A stretch of 64,000 bases of DNA from Sedimentibacter sp. zth1 (GTDB taxonomy: Bacteria > Bacillota > Clostridia > Tissierellales > Sedimentibacteraceae). Shown one piece after another: positions 8,206 through 17,974 of the stretch (positions are counted from its first letter, which is position 1; each line of letters begins with the position of its first letter). Position numbers and translations under genes: made by a program. The notes under the pieces were generated by a model. That model had not been told where the DNA came from. It made no database searches and was given only the letters and a program-made list of their open reading frames with translations. The stretch spans positions 186,001 to 250,000 of the forward strand of contig NZ_CP071445.1 of assembly GCF_017352195.1 (NCBI RefSeq), read 5' to 3'.

Positions 8206-11200
8206 TTGAAAATACAGATTAATAAAACTGTATCAATAGCATTGATACTAACAATGCTATTGTCAAGTTTGATTTATGCTTTTGGAGTAGAATATGCAAA
8301 TAAAGACACAGTGCCTTTTGGGTATCCTGTAGTAAATAAGGATAAGCTTAGATTTAATTTAACGTTATATAATGAAAAAGGTATAATATGCTATGGAACA
8401 TATTCTAATGTACCAGGTAATCAATTTAAAAAGGGTACAGTAAAAGATACAAATTTGATCAATGGAACAGTTACAAAGAACGAGGGATATTATGAACAAG
8501 GTGGTTTAAAAGGTGAATACCGCTATCATGGATATGATGTTAATGGAAACCTATATACGAATATAAATTTCCCTGTTGATGAGGCAATGACAATGTCTCC
8601 AACAAGATATAACTGGGTGTACAGGATTTGGGAGCCTGGGAATCCATACTATAATGCTAATAGATTACGTAAATCAGGAGAATGGTTTAAAAGGGCGACT
8701 GATACATATAAACCAGCTTATACTACGAAAGTAAGAGAGCAAATAAAGTCAATCGCACCATTTGGTATGGATGATAGCAGAAGTACCTCTACTAACAAAG
8801 ACATGTATAATTATGCCCATGTATTATCTTTATCAAATGAAAATACAGTTGGAGAGATAAGAATGGACCATGTTGCTAGTAACGGAAAGCTATGGTATGC
8901 CAATTTTTCAACTCCTAGAAAAGTTGTTCCAAAGAAAACCGATGAAGAATTAGTAAGCGTTATAGCTGAATTTGATGAAAGTACATTAAATATAGCTAAT
9001 TTCGATAGTTTAAAAGATGGTGATGATGTTACTCTTAATGTAAGAATGGATGCAGCATTAATAGATAATAAGTTGTACGATAAAGTAGACGAAGATGTGC
9101 TGTTTGATGATGATGCATTAAGACAAATAGTAAATAATAGAAAAGATATAAAAGGTTGGGTTTATACAATACATAATGATATAACAGGAAAAAGCGAATC
9201 CTTTGATGTGACAGATAAAAACCCTAAAACAGCATATATGTTTAACATAACTATACCTTATTCTAAACTTAAAAACAGGATAGATTTTGAAACCAAAGAG
9301 GTTACAATAAAACTTACAGGAACTGCTAAAGTAATTTTTGATACTGATGTACCGTTACAAGACGATGATGTAATAGATGAAAAACTACGTTTTACTGGTA
9401 AGGATGAAGTAGAGAAAATTATACCTGAAGAAATACCTGAAGTTGAAATTCCGTTATATATTGATATAGATGCTCCATATTATATGCTAGATACTGAAAA
9501 ATTTAAATTATATGATAATACGGATTTGGTGAATGGCGAGGAAAGAACTACTAAACTAAATGGAAGGCTATTGACGGGATATGAAGAACAACAGTTTTTA
9601 AATGGAGAGTGGTTGTTCCCACTAACAGGAAGAGATGAAATATATAACTATGAAATAACCTATATAAGTCCAAATGGGGTAACAAGTATATATAGTTCAT
9701 TTGTAAAAGTTTATACAACAAAGCCTAAAACTCAAGTATTTGTTACAGGTAAACAAAAGGAGAATAGACTACTAACTGCAATAAATGATACTAGGTCTGT
9801 AAATACAAGCTACCTATTAGCACGCTCTACAATTACTCCAATTAATTTTGATGTAATGGGAGAGGCTATATATATAGGAAGTAAAGATGATAATTCAATT
9901 GAATTTATTTCAAAATCATATGAAACAGACATTAATGTGAATTTACAGGTATTATGTACTGTTAATCCTAGATATATTGAGAGGGATGATATTCCTAATA
10001 GTTACCATATAAGTAATGATTACACATATTGGTTACAAGTAGTACCAGATTATGAGCCTGCTGTGCTATGTAACATATGGAACTTTGTATTAACAAGAAA
10101 CGAACAGCTTAGTATGACTTATGAGGCAGTATCTACAGATGGCGATAAAATAACAGTTGATACATATAAGTTGTATTACGATGAGGATAATGATGATATA
10201 GCAGAGAAATTAATTAAAAGTGGTAGTAGTAGTGAATTAGCCTCGTATACACCAACAAAATTAGGTACATATAAAATAGTATTTTATGTTGAAGAGACAT
10301 TTGGTGATGGAGAACAAACACTTGAACAATTTATAACTGAGGCAGATAAAAAAACTAAAACATTAGAAAGAAATTTCTATGTAGATAATCTTGCTCCAAG
10401 TACTGAAATATATGTTGATGTTCCATTTGATTATCCGGAGGTAGATTTAATTGTTTTAAATGACGAGAATATTGCTAGAGAATTAAATAATGATATTGTT
10501 TCAACCAGAGTTAATTTTATGAATAACCTAATAAGAAAAAGCTTAAATCCAAGTGTTCAGATTTGGGATTTACATACATATATCTATGAACAAGGAGCAA
10601 GTTCAAGTAAACACACAGGTGGAAGTTATCCGCCAAGTAATATCTCTTACTCTAGCAATGGTTATAGTGGAACTTTAAGTAGGTATCGTGTAGTTAATAA
10701 TGACTATCAAAAAGATATGGGTGAATATGTAACTAAAACAGAAACAAGAACAGAAACAGCTAGTCGTTCGCAATCTGGTAAAGTAATGTTGCCAAAAACA
10801 ACCGATGGTAATAGGACCCCAACGTCTATTAGTTATAATAGTGGTGGATTTGTAGGAACGCTTAGTAGAAGTGGAGGTATAGCAAATTATAGTTCTACAG
10901 CTATAATGGACAATGGAACGTATCTAGGATATTCATATTCTTTTACTCAATATTATAGTGGAACAGTGAGAAAAACTACTCAAGTATGGGTGTCAGATTG
11001 GCAATGGTTTGATGATTACACAGGTTATTATAGTGGTACTATATATAAACCAGTTAAACAACAATTTAAACCGACCTATAGAGATACAAGTAATAAATAT
11101 TTAATTTATTTTGCTAATGACAGAGTTAATAATTTAACTGATTATCAGACAATAATGAATTTAGCAGATAGTAAAGTAATAGTAATAGGAAATAGTACAG

Positions 11201-13365
11201 TTCGAAATGATACTAGAATAAAAAAAGATTTATTTATTGATAGTACAAAAGATTTACAGACAATACAACAAGAAATAATTGAATATATAAGTAATGACAA
11301 TCCACAAGAAAGAGGTATCGTTGTATTAAAAGATGAAGTATTTAATGTCAGTTTTGCTGATGTAGACCTAGAAGGAGATGCGATTGTCCTTGATGGCTTT
11401 CAAGTAGTACATAACCAAAACTACTTTGATAATCCAATGGGACAAGAGGTTAATACGAGAATAGTATTTGATGAAAATGCATTTAATTTAAGTACATTGC
11501 CAAATAAGTTAACAAAGTCAGGTGAATACACATTTTACAGACGAGTTAAAGATAATCCAGCTGAAAAGCCGAGTGAAAGTGAGATATCAAATATAGCAGA
11601 AATTAAAATATATGTTCACAGAAAACCTATAGCAAAAGCAAAGCTTGATTGGACTTTCAATAATACAAATGGTACTTATAAAACTACATGGGTAGATAAA
11701 TCATATGATCCTGATATGCAATATAAAGATCCAGAGGGTACAAAAGGTATAAGGGAAAGAAAAATCAAATATCATGAAGTAGGAGCAACAGAATGGATTT
11801 ACGAAATACCAGACAATTTAAAACCTGCAAAATATGAGCTTGAATATATAGTTAAGGATAATTTTGGAGTATGGAGTGATCCGTTCATAATGAATTTTGA
11901 ATTACCGACAATACCTCCTGCACAATTAGAAGCTAAACTAAAAACAGAACTTTCACAGTTTAGTTTAAACGGAGTGCCGGCAAGTGAAAATCTAATAGCA
12001 TATGACATGCATACACGTTATCCATTTGATTTAAAACTTGAATTAACCTTGATGAAAGGCAGTAAAGAAATTGCACCAACAAAATCAGTAATTTATTCAA
12101 CAAGTACAGCTACAAAAACAAACCAAGACATAAATTGGAATGATATAAAATACAACATTCCTGCAACACTCAAAAGTGATGATTATTCAATGAGAATAAG
12201 AGCTGTTGATACTGCAGTACCAACAAGATACAAAGATATATTTTTCAATGTCAAAGTTAAAACACCAATAAATTTGCAACCAATGTTACAAGGTAAAACA
12301 AAAGATATAAAAATTACAGCAGATAAAAATTACTCAATAACAGCAACAACAACCAAGTATGTAAATAAATCATATACAAATTCAAACGTAAAAGTAACTA
12401 TGTTTAATGGAACACCATATGCAAAAACATATACTCTAAATGGTGTATATAATAATTGGAACTTGATTACTTCTACATCATCAGCAGCACCAGACGGAAA
12501 TTACACAGCAAAATATGTAGCTACACTTCCAAGTGGGGAACAGCAAACAAAATATATAACTTATCAATATATTCACAATACTCCACCAGTAATTGATGAT
12601 AGTGAAATAAAAGCAAATATCAATGATTCATACATATATGAAAATGATGATGTTTCGTTTTTACTTAAATTCCATGATGAAGACCTTACAAAATTAAATA
12701 TAAAGGTTGAATTGTATAAACAGTCTGACTTAGTGCATCCATTCAAAATTATCTTAAAAGATGTTAATCCCAACGGTACAAGCTATGATGATTACAATAT
12801 AAACTTAATAGATGACATACCTTTAGGAGACTATAGACTTGTTACAACAATAACTGATGATTATGGAGAAACTGCAGTTGCTACAAAAGATTTTACAGCA
12901 CATGATTTATGGATAGAAGGACATGTAAAACATGCACCAAAATGGGACGAAAACAGAAGCATATACAATGAAAAATATCCAGATAAATTTAGGGATGACA
13001 ATACATATTGGAATGGTGAAGCACTAATGACAAGTGCAGAGACAACAACAATCAATGAAAAAAGTTCAGTAGTATGTGAGCGTGTATCAGTAGAAATTAT
13101 AAATGATGATAGACCGATAGATAAAAAATACAAGCAATGGCTTGGTGCAGATAATATAACTAACGAAGAGTGGAACTTAAGCTATTGGGATGAAGAATGG
13201 GTAAATGATAACGGTTATGTAATAATAAAATGGGGAAGTGATAAAAAACAAGAATTAACATTAAGATTTACAGCATACTTCAATAATGACTGGGTTGAAG
13301 CAAGCGATGTAAAGATATATATTGACAATCGTGATGATTTTTGGCAACTTCATAGATCGTGGTAG
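8206..13365 (+). CDS. Giant secreted surface protein (1719 aa)
   Basis: Starts at TTG with AAAGAGGTG seven bases upstream. Residues 1-27 are a signal peptide with a strong hydrophobic core. No SLH, LPXTG or C-terminal membrane segment is visible, so retention at the surface may depend on the SLH protein encoded just upstream. The middle (about residues 800-970) holds two related segments with the pattern SISYNSGGFVGTLSR and YYSGTIYKPVKQQ, rich in Gly/Ser/Tyr/Thr. The C-terminal half looks like successive beta-sandwich or PKD/Ig-like modules (FNNTNGTYKTTWVDKSYDPD). Large secreted clostridial proteins share such features, but I cannot name a function. The following hairpin ends the unit. Confidence 0.8.
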   Translation: MKIQINKTVSIALILTMLLSSLIYAFGVEYANKDTVPFGYPVVNKDKLRFNLTLYNEKGIICYGTYSNVPGNQFKKGTVKDTNLINGTVTKNEGYYEQGGLKGEYRYHGYDVNGNLYTNINFPVDEAMTMSPTRYNWVYRIWEPGNPYYNANRLRKSGEWFKRATDTYKPAYTTKVREQIKSIAPFGMDDSRSTSTNKDMYNYAHVLSLSNENTVGEIRMDHVASNGKLWYANFSTPRKVVPKKTDEELVSVIAEFDESTLNIANFDSLKDGDDVTLNVRMDAALIDNKLYDKVDEDVLFDDDALRQIVNNRKDIKGWVYTIHNDITGKSESFDVTDKNPKTAYMFNITIPYSKLKNRIDFETKEVTIKLTGTAKVIFDTDVPLQDDDVIDEKLRFTGKDEVEKIIPEEIPEVEIPLYIDIDAPYYMLDTEKFKLYDNTDLVNGEERTTKLNGRLLTGYEEQQFLNGEWLFPLTGRDEIYNYEITYISPNGVTSIYSSFVKVYTTKPKTQVFVTGKQKENRLLTAINDTRSVNTSYLLARSTITPINFDVMGEAIYIGSKDDNSIEFISKSYETDINVNLQVLCTVNPRYIERDDIPNSYHISNDYTYWLQVVPDYEPAVLCNIWNFVLTRNEQLSMTYEAVSTDGDKITVDTYKLYYDEDNDDIAEKLIKSGSSSELASYTPTKLGTYKIVFYVEETFGDGEQTLEQFITEADKKTKTLERNFYVDNLAPSTEIYVDVPFDYPEVDLIVLNDENIARELNNDIVSTRVNFMNNLIRKSLNPSVQIWDLHTYIYEQGASSSKHTGGSYPPSNISYSSNGYSGTLSRYRVVNNDYQKDMGEYVTKTETRTETASRSQSGKVMLPKTTDGNRTPTSISYNSGGFVGTLSRSGGIANYSSTAIMDNGTYLGYSYSFTQYYSGTVRKTTQVWVSDWQWFDDYTGYYSGTIYKPVKQQFKPTYRDTSNKYLIYFANDRVNNLTDYQTIMNLADSKVIVIGNSTVRNDTRIKKDLFIDSTKDLQTIQQEIIEYISNDNPQERGIVVLKDEVFNVSFADVDLEGDAIVLDGFQVVHNQNYFDNPMGQEVNTRIVFDENAFNLSTLPNKLTKSGEYTFYRRVKDNPAEKPSESEISNIAEIKIYVHRKPIAKAKLDWTFNNTNGTYKTTWVDKSYDPDMQYKDPEGTKGIRERKIKYHEVGATEWIYEIPDNLKPAKYELEYIVKDNFGVWSDPFIMNFELPTIPPAQLEAKLKTELSQFSLNGVPASENLIAYDMHTRYPFDLKLELTLMKGSKEIAPTKSVIYSTSTATKTNQDINWNDIKYNIPATLKSDDYSMRIRAVDTAVPTRYKDIFFNVKVKTPINLQPMLQGKTKDIKITADKNYSITATTTKYVNKSYTNSNVKVTMFNGTPYAKTYTLNGVYNNWNLITSTSSAAPDGNYTAKYVATLPSGEQQTKYITYQYIHNTPPVIDDSEIKANINDSYIYENDDVSFLLKFHDEDLTKLNIKVELYKQSDLVHPFKIILKDVNPNGTSYDDYNINLIDDIPLGDYRLVTTITDDYGETAVATKDFTAHDLWIEGHVKHAPKWDENRSIYNEKYPDKFRDDNTYWNGEALMTSAETTTINEKSSVVCERVSVEIINDDRPIDKKYKQWLGADNITNEEWNLSYWDEEWVNDNGYVIIKWGSDKKQELTLRFTAYFNNDWVEASDVKIYIDNRDDFWQLHRSW

Positions 13366-13374
13366 AAAACATAT

Positions 13375-13402
13375 ACCTATTTAGAAAAAAATCTAAATAG
13401 GT
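13375..13402. promoter_or_regulatory. Upstream hairpin/operator-like repeat of the sdpR promoter
   Basis: ACCTATTTAGA (13375-13385) / TCTAAATAGGT (13392-13402) pair perfectly. The hairpin could end the giant-gene transcript, but its half-sites CTATTTAGA repeat those at 13433-13456, so it is equally well a second ArsR operator directly upstream of the -35 box. Confidence 0.65.
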
Positions 13403-13403
13403 A

Positions 13404-13432
13404 TTGACATATTTAATAAAAAGTTGCATAAT
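13404..13432 (+). promoter_or_regulatory. Promoter of the sdpR-like operon
   Basis: TTGACA (13404-13409), 17 bases, CATAAT (13427-13432). The promoter is bracketed by two palindromes with the same half-site. Confidence 0.78.
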
Positions 13433-13456
13433 CTATTTAGAAAGAATTCTAAATAG
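13433..13456. promoter_or_regulatory. ArsR-type operator over the transcription start
   Basis: CTATTTAGAA (13433-13442) / TTCTAAATAG (13447-13456), perfect 10-bp arms with a 4-base centre, starting at the last bases of the -10 box. This is the position expected for autorepression by the ArsR protein encoded next. Confidence 0.78.
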
Positions 13457-13473
13457 AAATACGAGGTGATTTG

Positions 13474-13755
13474 GTGGGATTTCCAGAAACATTTAAGGCG
13501 TTATCAGTTCCGATTAGAAGAGAAATCCTGGTAATGCTTAAGAAAGGTAAGATGTCTGCTGGAGAAATTGGTCAGAAGTTTGATATGACAGGTGCAACAA
13601 TTTCATATCATTTATCTCAATTAAAAAAAGCAGGACTTATTTTTGAAACAAAGTATAAAAATTATATATATTATGAAATTAATGTTTCAGTATTTGAAGA
13701 AATTATGCTGTGGTTTTCACAATTTGGAGGTAATAATGATGAAGAAAAAGATTGA
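13474..13755 (+). CDS. ArsR-family autorepressor (SdpR-like)
   Basis: Small winged-helix repressor of the ArsR/SmtB family, about 93 residues. ALSVPIRREILVMLKKGKMS leads into the helix-turn-helix (AGEIGQKFDMTGATISYHLSQL) and an aromatic beta wing (YKNYIYYEI). No cysteine/histidine metal site is visible, which fits the SdpR branch. I prefer the GTG at 13474, seven bases after GAGG; the in-frame TTG at 13471 is too close to it. It overlaps the sdpI-like gene by 20 bases, the usual sdpR-sdpI arrangement. Confidence 0.88.
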   Translation: MGFPETFKALSVPIRREILVMLKKGKMSAGEIGQKFDMTGATISYHLSQLKKAGLIFETKYKNYIYYEINVSVFEEIMLWFSQFGGNNDEEKD

Positions 13756-14377
13756 TTTTACACTTATTATATCAACAATACTTTGCTTGTCGCCAATAAT
13801 TTTAGGGATAACCTTATATGATAGGTTACCAGATAGTGTAGCAATACATTTTAATGTAAACAATGAGCCAGATAATTATGTTTCAAAAAGCTTTGCAGTA
13901 TTTGCTTTACCAGCACTTATGGCTGCTTTAAACATTATTGTTAATATTTTTTTAGACAATGACCCTAAAAAAGCTCACTTTTCAACTAGAATGAGAAATT
14001 TATTTAAATGGTTCATTCCAGTTTTAACAATACTTTTAGAGTCCATGACATTGTTTATTGCTATTGGTGTGAAAATTGAGTTAAGTTTGTATGTACCATT
14101 ATTTGTTAGCATCATATTTATAGTTATAGGTAATTATCTACCAAAGATAAAACAAAATTATACTATGGGTATAAAATTGCCTTGGACATTGCATAGTGAA
14201 GAAAATTGGAATAAAACACATCACTTAGCTGGATATTTGTGGATGATTGGTGGGGTTCTTATGGTTATCAGTTGCTTCATTGGTAATATTAGTTTTCCAA
14301 TTTCAATTATAGTAATATTAATGTTAGTTATAATACCTATAATTTACTCATATGTGCTTTATAAAAAAGGAATTTAG
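13736..14377 (+). CDS. SdpI-family immunity/membrane protein
   Basis: Membrane protein of the SdpI family, 213 residues. The N-terminal DUF1648 part has the diagnostic RLPDSVAIHFNVNNEPDNYV followed by SKSF; the C-terminal SdpI domain has GNYLPKIKQNYTMGIKLPWT and NWNKTHHLAGYLWMIGG. Six or so membrane segments are expected. In Bacillus subtilis SdpI gives immunity to the SDP toxin and sequesters SdpR; here no sdpABC toxin gene is present, so a signalling or general resistance role is inferred. GGAGG lies 5 or 8 bases before the two tandem ATGs. Confidence 0.9.
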   Translation: MMKKKIDFTLIISTILCLSPIILGITLYDRLPDSVAIHFNVNNEPDNYVSKSFAVFALPALMAALNIIVNIFLDNDPKKAHFSTRMRNLFKWFIPVLTILLESMTLFIAIGVKIELSLYVPLFVSIIFIVIGNYLPKIKQNYTMGIKLPWTLHSEENWNKTHHLAGYLWMIGGVLMVISCFIGNISFPISIIVILMLVIIPIIYSYVLYKKGI

Positions 14378-14408
14378 AAGAAATATATATATAACAAGGA
14401 GGAGTAAA

Positions 14409-15122
14409 ATGTTAAAAATTAATAATTTCACGAAAATGTATTCTAAGAATGTTAAAGTAGTTAATAACTTGACATTACACATTGAAAAAGGAGATATCTT
14501 TGGTTTTATTGGTCATAATGGTGCTGGTAAAACAACGACTATTAAATCAGTAGTTGGAATACTTGACTTTGAAGAGGGAGAAATATTAATCAATGGTAAG
14601 TCGATAAAAAAACATCCTATTGAATGTAAAAAAGAAATTGCATTTATACCAGACAATCCTGATATTTATCCATTTATGACAGGTATAAAATACCTAAATT
14701 TTATAGCAGATATATTTGATATTGATTCTGAATTAAGAGAGCAAAGAATAAAAAAATATGCTGATGCTTTTGAAATTACAAGTGATTTAGGAAGCCCTAT
14801 TGCATCTTATTCACATGGTATGAAACAAAAACTTGCAATTATTTCTGCATTAATTCATGAACCTAAGCTTTTGATTTTAGATGAACCATTTGTTGGATTA
14901 GACCCTAAAGCTTCACATACCTTAAAAGAGTACATGAAGGAAATGTGTTCAAAGGGTTCTGCAATATTTTTCTCAACTCATGTATTAGAGGTAGCTGAAA
15001 AGCTTTGTAATAAAGTTGCTATAATTAAAAAAGGATCTTTAATGGCTACAGGAAGTATGGAAAAGGTTAAAGGTGATAGCTCACTTGAAGAAATATTTTT
15101 GGAGTTGATTGAAAATGAGTAA
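14409..15122 (+). CDS. ABC transporter ATP-binding protein
   Basis: Cytoplasmic ATPase of an ABC-2-type exporter, 237 residues. Walker A GHNGAGKTTT near residue 36, signature YSHGMKQKL (SHGMK in place of SGGQ, common in this subfamily), Walker B LLILDEPFVGLDP and the H-loop STHVLE are all present. Start chosen at 14409 because AAGGAGGAG lies just upstream. It overlaps the permease by 8 bases. With the sdpR-sdpI genes 31 bases upstream it probably forms one operon, consistent with export of a toxic peptide or membrane-stress defence. Confidence 0.9.
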   Translation: MLKINNFTKMYSKNVKVVNNLTLHIEKGDIFGFIGHNGAGKTTTIKSVVGILDFEEGEILINGKSIKKHPIECKKEIAFIPDNPDIYPFMTGIKYLNFIADIFDIDSELREQRIKKYADAFEITSDLGSPIASYSHGMKQKLAIISALIHEPKLLILDEPFVGLDPKASHTLKEYMKEMCSKGSAIFFSTHVLEVAEKLCNKVAIIKKGSLMATGSMEKVKGDSSLEEIFLELIENE

Positions 15123-16719
15123 ATTTTTATTATTATTAAAGGTTAATTTGACATCAATATTGAATCCATCTAAAATAGTTAAAAATGAGTATTCTAAGGA
15201 TAAAAAAAGTGGATTATCCTCAAAACTATTAGTAGTAATTTTAGCTGGATGTTTGTTGTTTTCATGTGCGACAAATATTATTTTAGTAGCTAAAACATTG
15301 GCTGAAATGAATATGATTGATTTAATTTTACCAATTGGTTTGATTGCAACATCATTTGTTATATTATTTGCTACTATTTATCAAGCTCAAAGCTATTTGT
15401 TTAATGTAAAAGATAAAGATTTTTTATTGTCAATACCAGTTTCTAAATATACACTAATGATAAGTAAAATTTCTACATTGTATATTGAGAGCTTATTGTT
15501 TTCATTGTTGATAGTTTTACCTTTGGGTTGTGTGTATACATACTATACTAGTTTTTCAGTAGAGTTTTGGATAATGTATATAGTTGAATGGTTGTTTATT
15601 CCAATGATTCCTTTGATTATATCAGTGATTATTGGGTATTTGCTTGGTTTAATAAGTAATAAATTTAAACATAAAAATTTAGTAACTATAGTTATTAGCA
15701 TTGGGTTGATATTACTGATTATGTATTCATCTTTCAATATGGAAGGCTTTATGAATTATATAACTGAGAATGTAAAATCAATACAGGAAATGTTTTTTAA
15801 ATTGTACTTTCCATCACAATTTTTCTATAATTCATTAGTTAATTTTGAGATTTTAGATTTATTAAAATTTGTTTTAATATCTTTATTGCCTGCAATATTA
15901 TTTACATACGTATTGTCATTACGCTATTTTAAAATATTGTCTAAATTTTCTGAATCATCAGCTAAGTCGAATTATACAATGAAGAAGTTAAAAAAATCTA
16001 ATATTATTACAGCTTTGTATAAAAAAGAGATAAAAAGGTATTTGTCATCATATATATATGTGCTGAATACAAGTATTGGAATGATTATGTTACTTGCAAT
16101 ATCATTTATTTTGCTTTTTAGCGGTGGAGAAGTCTTAGAAAAAATGATTGAGATACCAGGTATAAGTGAAATTCTACCTATGTTTTCAATAGCTGCAATG
16201 TGTTTAATGGTATCAATGTCATCAACAACTTGTAGCAGTATTTCAACTGAAGGAAATAATTTGTGGATAGCTAAATCGTTGCCAATGGATATTAGTAATA
16301 TATTTATATCAAAAATACTTGTAAATTTAACCATGATATTGCCAGCCTTATACTTAAGTATATTATTCTTTGTATTTAGTGTTGAATATACTGTAATTCA
16401 ACTTGTTATAGCATTTGTTTTACCTACTATACTTGCTATACTTGTTTCAGTATTTGGATTGATGGTTAATTTAAAATATCCGCGTACGGATGCTTCGGAT
16501 GTGGTTATTGTAAAGCAAAGTGCTAGTGTGTTTATAAGTATGATTGGTAGTATGTTATTAATGGTGGGATTTATTGCTTTGTATTTAGTCAAAGTTTCAG
16601 ATTTAATTTCTTTTGAGTTTTACGCACTAATTCTTGGTTTAGTCTTGTGTTTGGCTACAGTTGCGTGTATAATCATTATAAATACTAAAGGGAAAGAAAA
16701 ATTTCTTGAATTGCAATGA
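15115..16719 (+). CDS. ABC-2-type permease
   Basis: Polytopic membrane protein of 534 residues with about 12 hydrophobic segments in two halves, separated by a cytoplasmic loop near residues 275-300 (ESSAKSNYTMKKLKKSN). This pattern is that of the large clostridial exporter permeases paired with a single ATPase. ATG at 15115 is favoured over the in-frame TTG at 15109 because GGAG is ten bases before it; translation is coupled to the ATPase stop. Cargo unknown. The DAHP synthase gene follows after only 27 bases with no clear terminator between them. Confidence 0.85.
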   Translation: MSKFLLLLKVNLTSILNPSKIVKNEYSKDKKSGLSSKLLVVILAGCLLFSCATNIILVAKTLAEMNMIDLILPIGLIATSFVILFATIYQAQSYLFNVKDKDFLLSIPVSKYTLMISKISTLYIESLLFSLLIVLPLGCVYTYYTSFSVEFWIMYIVEWLFIPMIPLIISVIIGYLLGLISNKFKHKNLVTIVISIGLILLIMYSSFNMEGFMNYITENVKSIQEMFFKLYFPSQFFYNSLVNFEILDLLKFVLISLLPAILFTYVLSLRYFKILSKFSESSAKSNYTMKKLKKSNIITALYKKEIKRYLSSYIYVLNTSIGMIMLLAISFILLFSGGEVLEKMIEIPGISEILPMFSIAAMCLMVSMSSTTCSSISTEGNNLWIAKSLPMDISNIFISKILVNLTMILPALYLSILFFVFSVEYTVIQLVIAFVLPTILAILVSVFGLMVNLKYPRTDASDVVIVKQSASVFISMIGSMLLMVGFIALYLVKVSDLISFEFYALILGLVLCLATVACIIIINTKGKEKFLELQ

Positions 16720-16746
16720 TTAAGTTAACGTTACTGGAGGACTATA

Positions 16747-17760
16747 ATGATAGTCGTATTAAAAAACAATGCTACAGATGTAGACGTAAATGAAATAAAA
16801 GATAAAATAACAAAATTAGGTTGTGATGTACATGAATCAAGGGGAAGTGATTATCACTTCCTAGTTTTGGTTGGAGATACAAATAGTATTGATGCAAGTT
16901 CGCTTACAATTTATGAATGTGTTGAAAAAATAATATTTGATAAAGAACCATATAAAAAATCTAATAGATTATATCACCCAGATGATACAATAGTAAAAAT
17001 TGGTGATAAAAAAATTGGTGATAAAAAGCTTGCTATAATTGCAGGACCTTGTTCTGTTGAAAGTAAAGAACAGCTACTGTCCGTTGCGGAGAGCGTAAAA
17101 ATGTCTGGGGCTGGATTTTTGAGAGGTGGAGCGTTTAAACCTAGAACATCACCATATAGCTTTCAAGGACTTGAGCTAGAAGGGCTTGATTTGCTTAAAA
17201 TTGCTCGTGAAAAAACAGGTCTTCCAATTGTAACAGAGATAACATCAACTAATTATATTGATAGGTTTGTCGAAGAGGTTGATGTAATTCAGGTTGGGGC
17301 AAGAAATATGCAAAACTATGATTTGTTAAAGCAGCTTGGAAAAACTAATAAACCAATCCTTTTGAAAAGGGGATTTTCAGCAACTATAGAGGAACTTTTG
17401 ATGTCAGCTGAGTATATTATGGCTGGAGGAAATGAAAATGTAATTCTTTGTGAAAGAGGAATTAGAACTTTTGAAAATTATACAAGGAATACACTTGATT
17501 TGAGTGCTATCCCTGTTATTAAGAAATTAAGTCATTTACCAGTTATAGTAGACCCAAGTCACTCAACAGGACTTTGGTGGCTAGTAGAGCCACTTGCAAA
17601 AGCAGCAATTGCTGTCGGAGCAGACGGACTTATTATTGAAGTTCATAATGATCCTGAGAATGCACTTTGTGATGGTGGTCAATCGATTAAGCCTAAAAGG
17701 TTTGATGAGCTTATGAAGACACTTTCTAAGCTTGCTGAAATAGAAAACAGAACAATTTAA
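16747..17760 (+). CDS. aroF: 3-deoxy-7-phosphoheptulonate synthase, type I-beta
   Basis: Condenses phosphoenolpyruvate and erythrose 4-phosphate in the first step of the shikimate pathway. 337 residues: an N-terminal ferredoxin-like regulatory domain (1-70, typical of the Thermotoga-type enzyme and a site of Tyr/Phe inhibition) and a TIM barrel with AGPCSVES, GGAFKPRTSPYSFQG, VGARNMQNY, LLKRGF, DPSHSTG and EVHNDPENALCDGGQS. Metal ligands (Cys, His, Glu, Asp) are present. A small tandem duplication (KIGDKKIGDKK) sits in the linker near residues 83-93. It lies 13 kb from the other aro genes and has its own terminator. Confidence 0.95.
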   Translation: MIVVLKNNATDVDVNEIKDKITKLGCDVHESRGSDYHFLVLVGDTNSIDASSLTIYECVEKIIFDKEPYKKSNRLYHPDDTIVKIGDKKIGDKKLAIIAGPCSVESKEQLLSVAESVKMSGAGFLRGGAFKPRTSPYSFQGLELEGLDLLKIAREKTGLPIVTEITSTNYIDRFVEEVDVIQVGARNMQNYDLLKQLGKTNKPILLKRGFSATIEELLMSAEYIMAGGNENVILCERGIRTFENYTRNTLDLSAIPVIKKLSHLPVIVDPSHSTGLWWLVEPLAKAAIAVGADGLIIEVHNDPENALCDGGQSIKPKRFDELMKTLSKLAEIENRTI

Positions 17761-17777
17761 AGCAACTATGTTTATGT

Positions 17778-17822
17778 AAGCCTCTGAGGTCATGGTAAAG
17801 CCAGACTGAAGAGGCTTTTTAA
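17778..17822 (+). terminator. Terminator of the DAHP synthase gene
   Basis: AAGCCTCT (17778-17785) / AGAGGCTT (17810-17817) then a T-run. The stem is made of the same GCCTCTGAGGTCATGG sequence as the downstream repeat units, so the array begins inside the terminator. Confidence 0.7.
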
Positions 17823-17974
17823 TTAACAGCTAGTTCCTGAGGTTATGTTACAGTTAGTCTTTGAAGTTCTTGTTATAGCTAGTCTACGATGTCATGTTCA
17901 GTCAGTTACTATAGCTCATGTTATAGCCAGCCTCCGAAGTCATTTCTTATAGTCATTCTCCGAAGTTCTCAAAA

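Noticed and set aside
12861-13133. 90-codon minus-strand ORF in the giant secreted gene
   Set aside because: Antisense shadow with no ribosome site or family resemblance.
13643-13738. Upstream extension of the SdpI-like protein
   Set aside because: The added residues overlap the ArsR gene out of frame, and GGAGG directly precedes the ATGs at 13736/13739.
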